In this document: positions 1 to 12,548 of the stretch, piece after piece | How the letters are laid out: every line of letters begins with the position of its first letter | Numbering within the stretch: the stretch's first letter is position 1 | From: Allomyces macrogynus ATCC 38327 | Taxonomy: Eukaryota > Blastocladiomycota > Blastocladiomycetes > Blastocladiales > Blastocladiaceae | Length of the DNA: 64,000 bases | Assembly: GCA_000151295.1 (NCBI GenBank) | Contig: GG745331.1 | Location: forward strand, 1,479,602 to 1,543,601 | Direction: 5' to 3' | The notes under the pieces: model-generated | Told to the model about the DNA's origin: nothing | The model's database searches: none | What the model saw: only the letters and a program-made list of their open reading frames with translations | Position numbers and translations under genes: made by a program

Positions 1-838
1 GGAGATGCTAAGGTGCCGTGTGTTGGACTCGTCGGTTACCCCAATCTCGTGTACAATTCGGTCATGCTCCGTCGCTTTGCGCAGGACTTGACCCTGGTCG
101 AATCGCTCGCCATCAGCTGCTCAGTGGGTTACATGGGCGATGCCCTGACGAAGTCGCCACTTTTCACCAAGCCGCTGTGATAATGCGCAACGAGTTCCCG
201 GACCTGCTTGGACAGCTCCGCCACGCAAAGATACCGCCGTCGGTGCTGACTTGGCTTGCGGGCAAGTCTGGTGGACGACGACAAGGTAATGCCAGGTAAT
301 GTCGCTCGTCGCCCCTCGTGTCCCGCCTCTTGCCCGAAACCTGACGCACCTGTCGCTGTCACCCTGGAAAGGTGCAGACCATGTGCTGCATTTCCACGAG
401 CTCATGGACTTGACGTCGCTCGTGACGCTGGCGGGGGAGTATCAGGAAGAAGAGGACATCTATCTCACGCACGCACAAGTGGTTCATCTCGCGCGCTTGC
501 CGCACCTCTCGTACTTGTATTTGCCCGTTGAAAATCTGGCTGACTCTGACCCAACCGACCCGACCATTTCCCATGCGTTCAGCTCGCTCGACGTCTGTTT
601 CCCGTCGCTCGTATCGCTCATGACCGCTGCGCACTTTTTTGACGTCGTTGGCCAACGAACGCTCCCTGCTCTCGAGTCTGTGACGCTCTGCGTGAACAAT
701 TGGATTGACGGTGTGCCTGCGATTATACCATGCGCGCCAAATCTGGCGCAGTACGACATGGTCGAGTATCCCAGGTCGTGGCCGCTGCCGAATCATCCTG
801 ACAAAAGGGACAGGGCGCGCCGTCTCATTTCGGCGTAA
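1..838 (+). pseudogene. F-box/LRR-like family member, copy 1, 5'-truncated and frame-broken
   Basis: The window opens inside this gene. Coding-like sequence runs in three successive frames: 1-180 (ending TGA), about 181-298, and 299-838. Each piece has a counterpart in the copies at 25.8-27.7 kb and 40.7-42.5 kb: a segment reading PPSVLTWLAGK near 230-265 matches TPSVFHWLLGK in copy 3, and 299-838 carries leucine-rich stretches such as LTHLSLSPW and LARLPHLSYLYLPVE. The last piece has an ATG at 299 and ends at TAA 836-838, about 179 residues. The frame changes could be unrecognised introns, assembly errors or true decay; because copies 2, 3 and 4 are also broken I favour decay. The family resembles F-box plus LRR substrate adaptors of SCF ubiquitin ligases, but the F-box itself lies outside the window here. 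Function is not assignable. Confidence 0.55.
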
Positions 839-1124
839 CCTGTCGCGCTTCATTTGCATGTCCACTCAAATGCACCGCAGCTGCAGGAGATTCGAGCGTC
901 TGCGGAAATGCAAACGTGGAATTACGAAGTGCGAACACGCCCTTTGCGCATCTGGGCGCTGTAGTTGTCCATAGTGTACATTGGCTTTGTGTTGGTTTTC
1001 CTTTCCGAATTGTTGTGCGGGATTACTCTTGCCCAGGCTTCACGTCGACGATCAAACATCCAACATGCTTGTATTAATTTTGCCCTCAGCCCAATACCAA
1101 TCACTTCGACCGAACAAAACCGGC

Positions 1125-2845
1125 TCAATGGGCAGCCGTCGCTCCTGCCACAGGCCCCGCCCCCAGCTCATACGCCCGCACATTCCCATCGCGTCCCGCC
1201 GCGACGACTCGCCCACACCCACCGTGCACCGCAACCCCATAGACCGGGTCCAAATCGTTGCCCGTCAGCACGCTCTCAAGCGCGACCTTCTCGTCACACC
1301 TGTCCCAGCCCACCGCAAACAGGAGACCGTCGGCGCTCGCAATCACGATGCGGCGCGCGTCCAGCGCACGAACTTGCAGGACTGCCGTCTTAGACGCTTG
1401 GAGCGACGCGACCTCTTGGCTAACAAAATGGGTGGAAAAGATCACGTTAATGCCGATCTGAAGTGAGCGAACAAAAACAAGCGAGAACGGACCCCGTGTG
1501 CATGTCCCAGAAAATGACAGCGCCGTCCTCGTATCCGACCGCGAGCGTCGTGCCGTCAAGAACGGCAACCGTGTTGGCCGGGCACGGGTAGCTGCACTCG
1601 AACAGCGCCTCCTGCGTCGACAAGTGCACGCCCTTGACAAGGCCCGAGTCGCACGCGAAAATGCCGAGGTAGAGGTCTTCGTCGCTCGCGTTGATCGGGT
1701 CTGAAATGCAAATGTCAGGGAACGCCTCGCACGAACGAGCTGCAGCAATGCGCACCTTCGTGGTATCGCGTCGGATCGTAAGTGGCCATTTTCAAGAGCG
1801 CCATTTCGTTGATCGGGTCCCGCAGCCACAAATTGCACTTGCATTCCGCGCTCGCACACTCCCAAATCTTGGCTGTCCCGTCGCGCGACGTGGCTAAAGA
1901 AATACAGCGTCGTGAGCGCTCTGTATAGCGAGGACGGACCAGTGCGCCGGGCGTACTGATGACTCGTTTCCCGCGAAGCAGCATGTGGCAATCCGTGATC
2001 CCTGGAGAGCAAAGCAAACCGTCAGCGAGGAGCAAAACGGAACACAACTCCACTGATGCGGGTGGGTACGACGTACGCCCAGTGTGTCCCTTGAGCACCC
2101 GTGGGCACGATCCGTCAAGCACCGACCAAATGCGCGCCGTCAAGTCGTTGCTCGTCGACAACAGGACTTGGCCCGACGGGAAGAATCGCACACGGAGCAC
2201 GTCGCCGACGTGACCCTCGAGCTCGCGCTGCAATATTGCGAGTGCAGCAATCGTGAGCGGAGGGCTCTTGCAATGCATAGTCGGGAGTTGCAGAAGAGAA
2301 CGAACCCGCATTGATCCATCTTGTGCGTCGAGCACCCGAATCAACCCACGGTCCGCACCGTACGCAATCAGCTCCCCTGATGGGGACAAGTCCACCGCGT
2401 TGATCTATAAATTTCCATCCATGAGCGACCACTCGATGACGCATCCGCCCAATGATTGAGTCCATACCGCCGTCGGTGGCAGCCTCACAAAATCCAACTT
2501 CTCGTCATTCCGTCCCGCGGCCGGTGCCGCCGTCGACACCCGCGGCGCGACCACCGTCCACGCCATCGCGGGCCATTTCCGCGTATCCTTGATGCTCACG
2601 CGCAGCGTCATTCGGTCCTTGTCGAGCGTCGCATCGAGTTCCTCGCCGCCCTCAAGATAGAGATCATTGGTCGTGTACTTGCGGCGCACAGTGATCGAGC
2701 CATGCAGCGACTCGACAATGGCACTGTTGTAGTAGATGCTGACCCAAAACGACTCAGGTTTGCCGGAACTCGCCACGTCGGCGACGACCGCGGGCCAGTC
2801 GGCTTGGACGGTGATCGACGGGAGAAAGTGCGTCTCGGTTGGCAT
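1125..2845 (-). CDS. PAAF1: PAAF1/Rpn14-like WD40 protein (19S proteasome assembly factor)
   Basis: Seven exons: 2845-2468, 2404-2306, 2227-2077, 2001-1957, 1893-1756, 1700-1493, 1419-1125, giving 437 residues with every junction in frame. The family binds the proteasomal ATPases and chaperones or restrains 19S base assembly in cytosol and nucleus. The N-terminal 120 residues match the non-WD leader of PAAF1, followed by WD40 repeats with recognisable cores (GHVGDVLRVRFFPSG, then GTAKIWEC after a splice, then DLDPVYGVAVHGGCG and GRDGNVRAYEL near the C-terminus; the last block closely mirrors the PAAF1 terminus). Read without splicing, a TAG at 2405-2407 interrupts the frame; it is the acceptor of a 63-nt intron beginning GTATGG. 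Introns are 55-78 nt; two donors read GTACGT or GTACGC and the last intron has a TTAAC branch-like site. The length is near the family norm of about 390. Assignment is firm; the finer split between PAAF1 and Rpn14 is naming only. Confidence 0.85.
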
Positions 2846-3196
2846 GGTTGCAGTGAGTCTTTGGTCGATCTTGGTTGTTGCGTTGACCGGGAAAAGTTAG
2901 TGATGGAGAGGTTGGAGCACATTTGGTCGTGACGACGCGATTGGCGATCCTGTGGCGTGGACCGCGTCAGACTCGTGTCGAAAACATCAGTGCTCTTTGT
3001 TACAGATTAGCAGCACGGCGAACTTCCCATTGCGTGTTTCGTCGTTCTCGCTGTGATCCTCCCCGCTCCAATCTTTCTTCGCGCTCGCCACGCCGTAGAA
3101 GTGGATAACTACGCCGTAGATTCGCAAAAAATATTCACAAAAAGACCCCACCTCCTGGAGCACGAGCCCCATTGTCTGGGTCGCGCGATAAATACT
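2846..3196. other. Intergenic, no gene seen
   Basis: Holds the 5' flank of the PAAF1-like gene and the 3' flank of adenosine kinase. Both genes run on the minus strand. No ORF, RNA gene or repeat is convincing. Confidence 0.5.
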
Positions 3197-4992
<1,796 letters not shown>

Positions 4993-5808
4993 ATGACCGT
5001 GCTCCTCATCTCCTTTCGGCATGCTGCGCGTTTCACGGTCGCTCGGTCTTTGACTGGAACGACGGTGGGGCTCCCATTTCTCTTGACTTGTCCGTGATGC
5101 CGCCCTGATAACTGATCACTGATCATTCCTTTCCAGACCTGGTCGGTCTCGCACCGTTGGTCGTCGACTACCACTGCTGTAGCCGCCGACCCGGCCACTA
5201 CCCTCGCCACGCCCGACTCCACCCCTGCCGCCGCGCCGACCAAACCCAAAAAGGCGCCCAAGGCCGCCATCCCGCCGGCCGACCCGGCGGCCGTCGACGT
5301 GACCCGCGTCGACATGCGCGTGGCCCACATCCTCGCGGCTCGCATCCACGAGAACGCCGACTCGCTCTACGTCGAGACCATGGACCTCGGCGAGTCCTCG
5401 CCGCGCACGGTCGTGAGCGGGCTCGTCAAGTACATTTCCCTCGCGGACCTGATCAACAAGCACTGTGTCGTGGTCGCCAACCTGAAACCGGCGAAAATGC
5501 GCGGGATCGTGTCGGAGGCGATGGTCTTGTGTGCCGAGAAGGAAGGCAAGGTCGAGTTGTTGGTCCCGCCGCAGGGCGCGATGCCGGGGGATCGCGTGAT
5601 GTTCGAGTCGTTGGAGGAGGGGGCGGACACGCCGGACGCGGTGTTGAACCCGAAGCGCAAGATTTGGGAGGCCGTGCAGGTGGGGTTGAAGACGGACAAG
5701 GACGGGGTTGCCGGGTATGTACGTGCCGCAGATGGCACGTTTTGCGCGATGAAGACGGCCGCGGGGGTCGTGACGGCGCCGACGATTGTGGATGGAATGA
5801 TTCGCTGA
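4993..5808 (+). CDS. EMAP-II / Arc1-type tRNA-binding domain protein, possibly mitochondrial
   Basis: Proposed exons 4993-5064 and 5137-5808, 247 residues. Exon 1 is short and basic (SFRHAARFTVARS) and looks like an amphipathic mitochondrial leader; a 72-nt intron with a TTTCCAG acceptor follows. Exon 2 has a Lys/Ala/Pro-rich linker (residues 30-70) and then an OB-fold tRNA-binding domain: VDMRVAHILAARIHENADSL, VSGLVKYI, ANLKPAKMRGIVSEAMVLCA, PPQGAMPGDRV, and the characteristic LNPKRKIWE close to the end. These match AIMP1/p43, yeast Arc1 and the C-terminal domain of metazoan TyrRS. Known members bind the tRNA elbow and deliver tRNA to synthetases. No synthetase catalytic domain is present. 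The first exon and hence the organelle are inference; translation could instead begin inside exon 2. The OB domain is certain. Confidence 0.8.
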
Positions 5809-5847
5809 AGGCAAAATACATCCACGATGCGCCCGGATCTGTTTTTT

Positions 5848-8530
5848 TCAGCCGTGAGGGTGGTCGCCGCGCACATACCGCGTACAAAACGCGCGTAGAC
5901 CGGCGACCTTCCTCCTCACTCCACCCTCCAACACCGGCGCACGGTGCGAGGCCACCAGAGTCCCCGGCGCGCCTTCCTTACAGACCTGCACCTGCCCCAC
6001 ATTGCCATGATCCATGACGAGCACGGGGCACAGTGACGGCCGCCCGTGCGCGCACTGGAACGGGAACATGGTCCGTGACAATGCGGCCAAGAGCCGGCGG
6101 CACGCGACGTCAGCGAGCACGTCGCCAAACATGATGGCCGAACGGCACGCCTTGGACTGGTAGAGCGCGAGCAAGTGCGGCGGGACCGCGTGGTCCGACG
6201 CGGTTGGCGCGAGAAGGTCGGCGAGGACGGCGCGAAGAAGCGCCGCGTCGCTCGTGAACCGATCGGCGAAGAGGGTCGGGACGGCGCGGACGATAACGGC
6301 CGCCGAGCAATGGGATGGGAAGTAAGTGCTCCGCGCCAACACGCCTTCGGTGGCTTCGACGTGGAACCCCCACCGCGCGAGCATATCAGCGCGCGTCGCC
6401 GCGGTCGTGCCATTGGGCACCGCGAGCGTCACGGGTTTAGCCAGCGGTGTCGCCTCAAGCGGCGCCGCTTTGGCCGCGTCTAGCAATTCCTCGAGCCGCA
6501 CGCGCTCGTCAGCCGCATGCTGGTCAACGGCAATGATCACCGTCATCTGCCGCTGCGTTGTCGGGTCCGTAACTACGTGCTTGCCGAAGAGGAACTGGCC
6601 ATTCACTTGCGCGAGAAACTGCATCGCTGGAATGTCGTCGCGGTGTAAGTGGATCTCGGTCATACCCACGACGCACGTGGGCCGGTGCGCGTTCGGGATC
6701 ACCGCGCCAACAAGGACCGGACGTGGGAGCGCGGTACCTGGTGGACAGCACGACGATGCGGGCGCACCGAATGCCGCGCTGCCGCTGTCGGTCCACGACA
6801 TCGAGCTCCCCGGTGCCGCCGCGGTCGCATCCAGCTTGCGCCGTTTCAGCATCGACCGGTCGATCCTTGCCTCCTTGCCGCCACCGCTGCCGCGCGTACT
6901 CGACGTCCCATCACCAACCCAGTACGAGTTGCCCGATCGCGGGTCCACGTGCATGCCGGAATCCACATGCCGCGCCGACGACTCGAGGGACTTGACCATG
7001 CGGCGCGATTTGGGTATGCGTTCCCGGAACGACCGCGACGAGGAGATGCCGAGAAGCGCGGGTGCAGCGCTTGGCCAACTTACCGCCGGGGATGGAAGCT
7101 CGGGTGTCCGCGAGCCGCCTACAGCGGGGACCGGGCCGTGGTCCGGCGACGCGCCGGAGGATGCGGTCTTGAGCAAGTCGATCAGCTTCACCTACGTGTC
7201 ACTCGAAGAGGTCAGCGGTCCTCTTCGCGACTCGATGCAAACAAAAAGACTCGCACCTCATCGTCAGCCAAATCGTAGTCGCACCGCACGTCGCAAATGA
7301 ACCCCACGGGCCCTGCATCCAAAGGCTTTGGAATGTGAGCTTGGTGGCGCATTTACTCCACCAGACAGCGACAACCGAACGCACCGAATCGTGCCGCGTG
7401 GGAATCGCGTCCAGCACCACCTTGGCCAACTTACTGCTCGACCGCGCGCGCTTGTTCACAAACACGAGCCGGAGCATCTCGTGCGACTTGAACACGTCCG
7501 CGTGCACGCGGACGGGACCACACTCGAACTCGACCCGGCGCACGCCCTACACCACAATCGCGTGAGCCTCCCTCCCTCAGCCGACAAACTGCACGACCGA
7601 CACGCTCCACGGACCTTCAACTCCCCACCACCCAGCACCTGCACCAACCTCTCAACCCTCCCCGCCGTCCTCGACAAATCCAGCACGGTGATCCCTCCCC
7701 TCGCACGGTCCACAAGCGACAAGTGCACGTGCGGTTCCATGATCGCGACCAGTTCGAGACTCGCCGCGACGCGGTTCACTTCCTGGGTCGGCACGAGCAA
7801 GTTGCGGCGGACCGGGATCCGGTGGAAAATGTCGGTGCATTGCACGACCGTGCCGTGCGTCGCGCCGGTGTCGGCAGGGAGGGTGCTGGAAGAGAGGGCA
7901 CCCGTCGGGCCGTAGATGCGCCGGTGCGCGGTGGGGGAGGTCACGCGTTTGCTGGTGATTTGGACGAGGGCGATTTGCGCGATGGAGGTGAGGGCTACGC
8001 GCGCGCGGAGGTGGGGAGGACAATCGTCAGAAGAACGCAGAGAGGGGGTCATGGGGCGCGGGATCGTGGTCGAAGTGTACCTTCGCCGCGAAACCCGTAC
8101 GTCGCGCCCGCTCGGTTTGCGTTCTTGGACGAATCTGGTCAAAGCAAGTCGTGGTCGTGAGCAACACAACGGCTCCAACTCGCCGCTCGACACGAGCAGG
8201 ACACGCACAGTGCCCCAAGAAAATCTTGTCCATGTCGTCTGGATGACACCCGGCACCGTCGTCCTTGACCGTCACTTGGAACGCGACTAGGTCCATGTCC
8301 ACGGCGACGCGTGTCGCGCCCGCGTCAATCGCTGTTTTTGATAAAGCTCTGGTGAGCGCGCGCGAACTTTGATCCATTTCGGAGCGGGGGTGCAGACGCT
8401 GCACACCATTGTAGACGAGCTCGAGCACGAGGTGGGTCAGCGACGAAATGACGAGCGCCGACCGCAATTGTTGCGCTTCGTGGTCGGGGAGCCGTGATAC
8501 GCGTTGTGTGATTGCAGCAGGTTGGGTCAT
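5848..8530 (-). CDS. MLH3: DNA mismatch-repair / meiotic crossover protein MLH3
   Basis: Seven exons: 8530-8407, 8331-8209, 8134-8081, 7994-7615, 7546-7357, 7312-7257, 7191-5848, giving 756 residues, close to yeast Mlh3 and about half the human length. Splicing rebuilds the GHKL ATPase motifs: LVLELVYN joined to AIDAGATRV, VKDDGAG, GHYSSK and TYGFRGEALTSIAQIA; GTVVQCTDIFHRIPVRR follows. The C-terminal half holds the MutL endonuclease site DQHAADERVRLE, then ACRSAIMFGD, then FPFQCAHGRPSLCPV; the QCAHGRPS form is typical of MLH3. With MLH1 it nicks DNA to resolve double Holliday junctions as crossovers and makes a minor contribution to mismatch repair. All junctions keep frame, and donors include GTGCGT, GTACAC and GTAAAT. 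It lies 162 bp downstream of RMI1 on the same strand. The identification is strong. Confidence 0.9.
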
Positions 8531-8692
8531 TTGGTGGATGTGGTTGGTCGAAGATTCACTGATTCGTGCAGCGCCAGCATGAGCGGCACGCGAGAGAGGC
8601 GGACCTGGCGTGGAAGTGCACGACTGCGACGGTTCGTGATTCATGTCCTGATCTGACAACCATTGTCCTGGTCGGACACCAAACCCACGCGT

Positions 8693-11144
8693 TCATTCCC
8701 ACCCAACCAACTCCCACTCGGCCCTCCCCTTCAACGCCTTGGTCTGGAACGCGACCCCTCCCGGGTCTGACACACGCGTCAGGTACACCGTGTGGGCGAC
8801 CAACGCCGGCACAAGACCCTTTTTCAACGGTGTGAAATGCGCCTGGTCGCGCGTCGCGCGCCACGCGTCCAAGTCGACAAACTTGCCGAGCACGGGCTCG
8901 TTTGCGACCGCGTAGAGAGCCTCGTCGCGCCCGCCGACGAGGAGCGGGATAATCGCCTGGACTTGTTTCTTGTTGTGTGGGTTTGCGCGAATGTGCAGCC
9001 CGATCTGGCCGATGGCGGTGCACTGGGAGGGAGAGTCAGTGGGGATGAAAGCGAAAGGAGAGATGATGAGAGCACACGTACGCGAAACGCGACGCGCTCT
9101 GGATGCGCGACGGTTACCGCCCGCACTGTCGCGGTCGTCGGCACCGAAATGCTCGGCGTGGGCGGCGACGACGTCAAATCCACCTTCGACCGCTTGACCT
9201 GTGGTGGACGTGCGTCACCACTGACTGATGCCCGTTTGGCTCGGGCCGGGACCACGACTGGATCTGCTGCACCGGACGTGGGCGGTGTCGCCAGAAGTGA
9301 TTCGGCCGACGCGCGTATCGACGTGGTTCCGCTGGATCCAACCGAAGACGCACGAGGTGCAACAGCACGCGGGCGCAGGACGGTGCGGCCGGTTGGGCCG
9401 GTGGGGATCGTCGACGGCGGATCGGGTGGGGGAGGGAGCGGGTCGGAGAAATCGGAGGAGGGCCAGTCGGATGTGGGCCAGGGACTATTGTCGCGATCAG
9501 AGGGTGGATTTGGTTAGAGCGAAAGCGTGACAAATGGCCAGGAGCTTGCGAAAAAGTAATGCCTTCTGTTGCCATTGACAGACATCGGCTCAAGTGCACC
9601 CGCGCCAAGCGAGCGGTACCCAGGGTCGTGTGTGGGCGGCGGGACAGCGGGAAGAAACGTTGTAGCAGATGGCGGTAGTGGTTGAGGAGGAGGTGGAGCG
9701 GACACAGCACCATTGCTCCAGGATCGTGCGGGTGCCCACACAGCTGGCGGTGGTGCAGATGCAGTTGCAGGCCGTGGCGGCGCTGAGAACGTCGATATTG
9801 GCCGCGATCCATACAAAGAGGGCGGAACAGGCTGCGGCGATGGCTGTATGGCGTACGGCGGGGGATCGGGACGCGGCACCGCTGTCGCTGCGGATAATGG
9901 CGGTCGTGGCGCTGCGGGTGCTGGAGCGGCACCAGCTGGGGGCCATGTCGGGACGTGCTGGGGTGGAGGAGAAGCAGCAGGTCGCGGAGGAGCAGGTCGT
10001 GGAGGGGCAGGAGGTTGTCGCGGCGGTGGCGGAAGCGGTGGAGCGGCCGGCCAAACGGGAGGAGGTTGAGAAGGGGGAGCAGGGGGTTGCGCGCCCGGCC
10101 ACACCGATGGAGGAGGAGGGCCATCGTTGTCGTCGTTTTGCGCATCAGCGAGCGTCGCAATCGGGAACGGCGCCTCGTCCGGGTCCTCCATGTCGGCCAT
10201 GTCCGGCGGGTCAATCAGAAACTGGTTGGCCATGCGGTCGACGGGTCCGGGCGGTGCGCGCGCAGCATTGGGGTGTTCAAGTAGACTATGGCGTGTCTTG
10301 GGGTAAGCCGGACGGGTGCCTGAGACCGAGGCACGAGGGCGAGCAGTACGCACCCGATTTTGGCCTTGAGCCGCGCAATCAGGTCCGGCATCGTAATCTT
10401 GAGCTCCTCGACCTCGCCGCCGAGCAACTGCGTCGTCTCCGGGGTCAAGAACAGGACGCCGCGCGAGCAGCGCACGTTCTGGACGCGAATCTGCGCGGAT
10501 CACGTCGAAATAAGCTCTCGCGTCGGTCATCCAGTAGTCGGACACGGCGAATCAGTCATGGCGAATCAGCCAGCAGGTACCTTGGCGCCCACGGGCATCA
10601 AGAGCGACAGAAACGGCATGGGCTGGTACTCCATGCCGACCAGGTTGGTGTGGCCGTCGGTCAAGTACAACTTGAGCATCGTGCGCGGGATCGTGGGCGC
10701 CGATGCACGAGCACGAGCGCGTCCTCCTCCACGACCACCAGCATTCGGCGGTGGAGGAGGCGGCGGCTGCCCGTTGGCCGCGGCCTTATTGTACGCGAGC
10801 AGAGCCTCGAGCGCGTCGACAACACGCAACGTCGACTCGCCGACTTCGTCAATGGCCATGATTTGCAGGACGGCGTCGCGAATGACCAGGTTCGTATGGT
10901 CAAAGCTCGCGGCGTGCGGCGGCAATGTGGGTTCGGCAACATGGCGCAAGTCGGCGAGCAAGTACTGGCTGAGCACAAGTCGTTCCAAGTCCGCATGGCG
11001 AACGGGCGGCGGGACAGTGCTGGCGCGCACAAACTCGAGACATTGCGCGGGCCATTCGGGGTGGACTTGGATGCCGCGCGCGCGCAAGGCCGCGAGCACG
11101 GCAGGCAGCGCCGGGTCGTTGCCGGCGGCGGCGGCATGGTTCAT
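8693..11144 (-). CDS. RMI1: RMI1-like RecQ/Top3 partner with long proline-rich tail
   Basis: Starts at ATG 11144. Exon 1 (11144-10581) encodes an N-terminal helical domain, a Gly/Arg/Pro linker, then the OB-fold segment TMLKLYLTDGHTNLVGMEY. A 90-nt intron (GTACCT...CGCAG) leads to exon 2 (10490-about 10354) with RGVLFLTPET and LLGGEVEELKI, the hallmark RMI1 block. The next intron is not resolved. From about 10310 to 9600 follows a very Pro/Ala-rich low-complexity region, then a Ser/Thr-rich part (9475-9100), and after an intron near 9080 a conserved-looking C-terminal module I do not recognise (IGQIGLHIRANPHNKKQ to WELVGWE, stop at 8693). RMI1 stimulates dissolution of double Holliday junctions by BLM/Sgs1-Top3. 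The N-terminal assignment is good; whether the last module belongs to the same transcript is uncertain. Confidence 0.7.
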
Positions 11145-11411
11145 CGTGGTCGACTGCGCCGGGTTGCTGCCGCGTCCACGGCATCGACCATGTTCGGCCG
11201 GCCGTCCACGAGATGCAGCTGGTGCGATCGCAAGCCGTGAGTCGATGGAGGCGGGCGCGGCGTTTCAGCCAGCCTGTCAGGCCTGTCGGGCAGTGACGTG
11301 AACCACGTCCACCCGGTGATCCCGCCGCCGTTGTCGTCAAATCATTGCCCCACGACAGCGCTCACCACGGTGCACTTGGCCAGACGATACTTCTCGCATT
11401 CAGTCAGCACC
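11145..11411. promoter_or_regulatory. Shared RMI1 / CSM1-like bidirectional promoter
   Basis: Only 267 bp separate the RMI1 start codon (minus, 11144) from the monopolin-like start codon (plus, 11412). Both promoters must lie in this stretch or overlap the genes. No TATA box is evident. Confidence 0.5.
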
Positions 11412-12522
11412 ATGATCAACGGCGCCCCCTCGACCGCGCCGGCCACTGCAAGCCCGACCCGCACCGCGGCCGTCGCCAACCCACCAAGTCCGTTGCATGC
11501 GATTCCCGGCACCAGTGTCCAGGCATCAGCACCCGTACCCACCAATGATGCTGCCGCAGTTCCGTCCTCCCCACCCCGCCCGCCATCTCCGCCAGCCGCG
11601 CACGACGACGCCGACGACGACCACGACTATGCCATGGCCGAGGCCGTGGACGCGGCGGTCGGCGACGACGACGACGGAATCGACACCACGTTCAAGTACC
11701 ACAAGGTCATCCAGACCGACGCGCTTGCCGCCAACATGGCCGTCATCGAGCAGGAGAACGAGGACTTGCGCGCCGCCCTGCGTGCCGCCTACCTCGAGAT
11801 TGAGCGGCAGCGCGCTGTGATTGACGAGTTGCGAGCGCATAATGAGCTCGAAGACGAGCTGGTCATTGCCAAGGAGGCCGTCAACAGTACGCACGCATGC
11901 GATGCTTGCCGTTTTCCGACGCACCCTGTCTGACCCAATCGGCCCACCTCCCCACACAGTCTCTGAAACCGCGCGCCTGCAAGCCGCACAAGAGATCCGC
12001 GACCTGCAGCACCAAGTCGAGACTCTGCACGAGTCGCACGACGCGCTCGCCGCCGAAAACACCCATCTCCGCGGCGAACTCGTTTCCGCGGGTATCACCC
12101 CAGCCGACATGGACGACGACGACGACGCCTCCACGACTGGCTCGCTCGCCGAGGCGCAGTATTTGCTGACCGTCTTCACGAAACTCACCAAGCTCCACGT
12201 CTCGATCACCGACCACGGCGCCGTACGGTGCGCGCAGCACCTCGACGACGACGGCGGCATCGTCGTCTTTGAATTGACGCCCTTTACCAACAGCCACCAC
12301 GTGGACCGCCGGCAAACGCTGACGAATAACCGCCGCGAGACCTTGGCGCGGGCGGCACAGAATGACGCGTTCCAGTTTGATCCGATCTCGGCGCCCGACT
12401 GGTGCCCGCCGTTCAAGTCGCTTACGTTCCCGCAAGAGAATGCCGCCGAGTTGTACCGCTTCTTGCTCACGCAGATCAACGAGGCCGTAGCCGCTGCGAG
12501 CGCAGCAGCGGGACAGCAGTGA
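11412..12522 (+). CDS. Csm1/Pcs1-like monopolin (kinetochore) protein
   Basis: Two exons, 11412-11886 and 11960-12522, 345 residues; the 73-nt intron has donor GTACGC and acceptor ACACAG. Residues 1-75 are disordered and acidic (runs of Asp), followed by a coiled coil (IEQENEDLRAALRAAYLEIE... and ARLQAAQEIRDLQHQVETL) that continues across the splice. A globular end starts at about residue 215 with YLLTVFTKLTKLHVS and finishes with PDWCPPFKSLTFPQENAAEL and a terminal helix. This coiled coil plus RWD-like fold is the architecture of Csm1 (S. cerevisiae) and Pcs1 (S. pombe), which cross-link kinetochores in meiosis I or prevent merotely. The domain is recognised by pattern rather than by alignment. 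Spc24/Spc25-type proteins are an alternative with a similar layout. It is divergent from RMI1. Confidence 0.55.
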
Positions 12523-12548
12523 TCTTGTTTATTGAACATGTCTGTTTT

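Noticed and set aside
2405..2407. Premature TAG in the PAAF1-like gene
   Set aside because: It is the acceptor of a 63-nt intron with a GTATGG donor; splicing restores the conserved WD repeat.
9669..11240. 523-residue plus-strand frame opposite RMI1
   Set aside because: Antisense of the Pro-rich and OB-fold coding regions; no conserved motif of its own.
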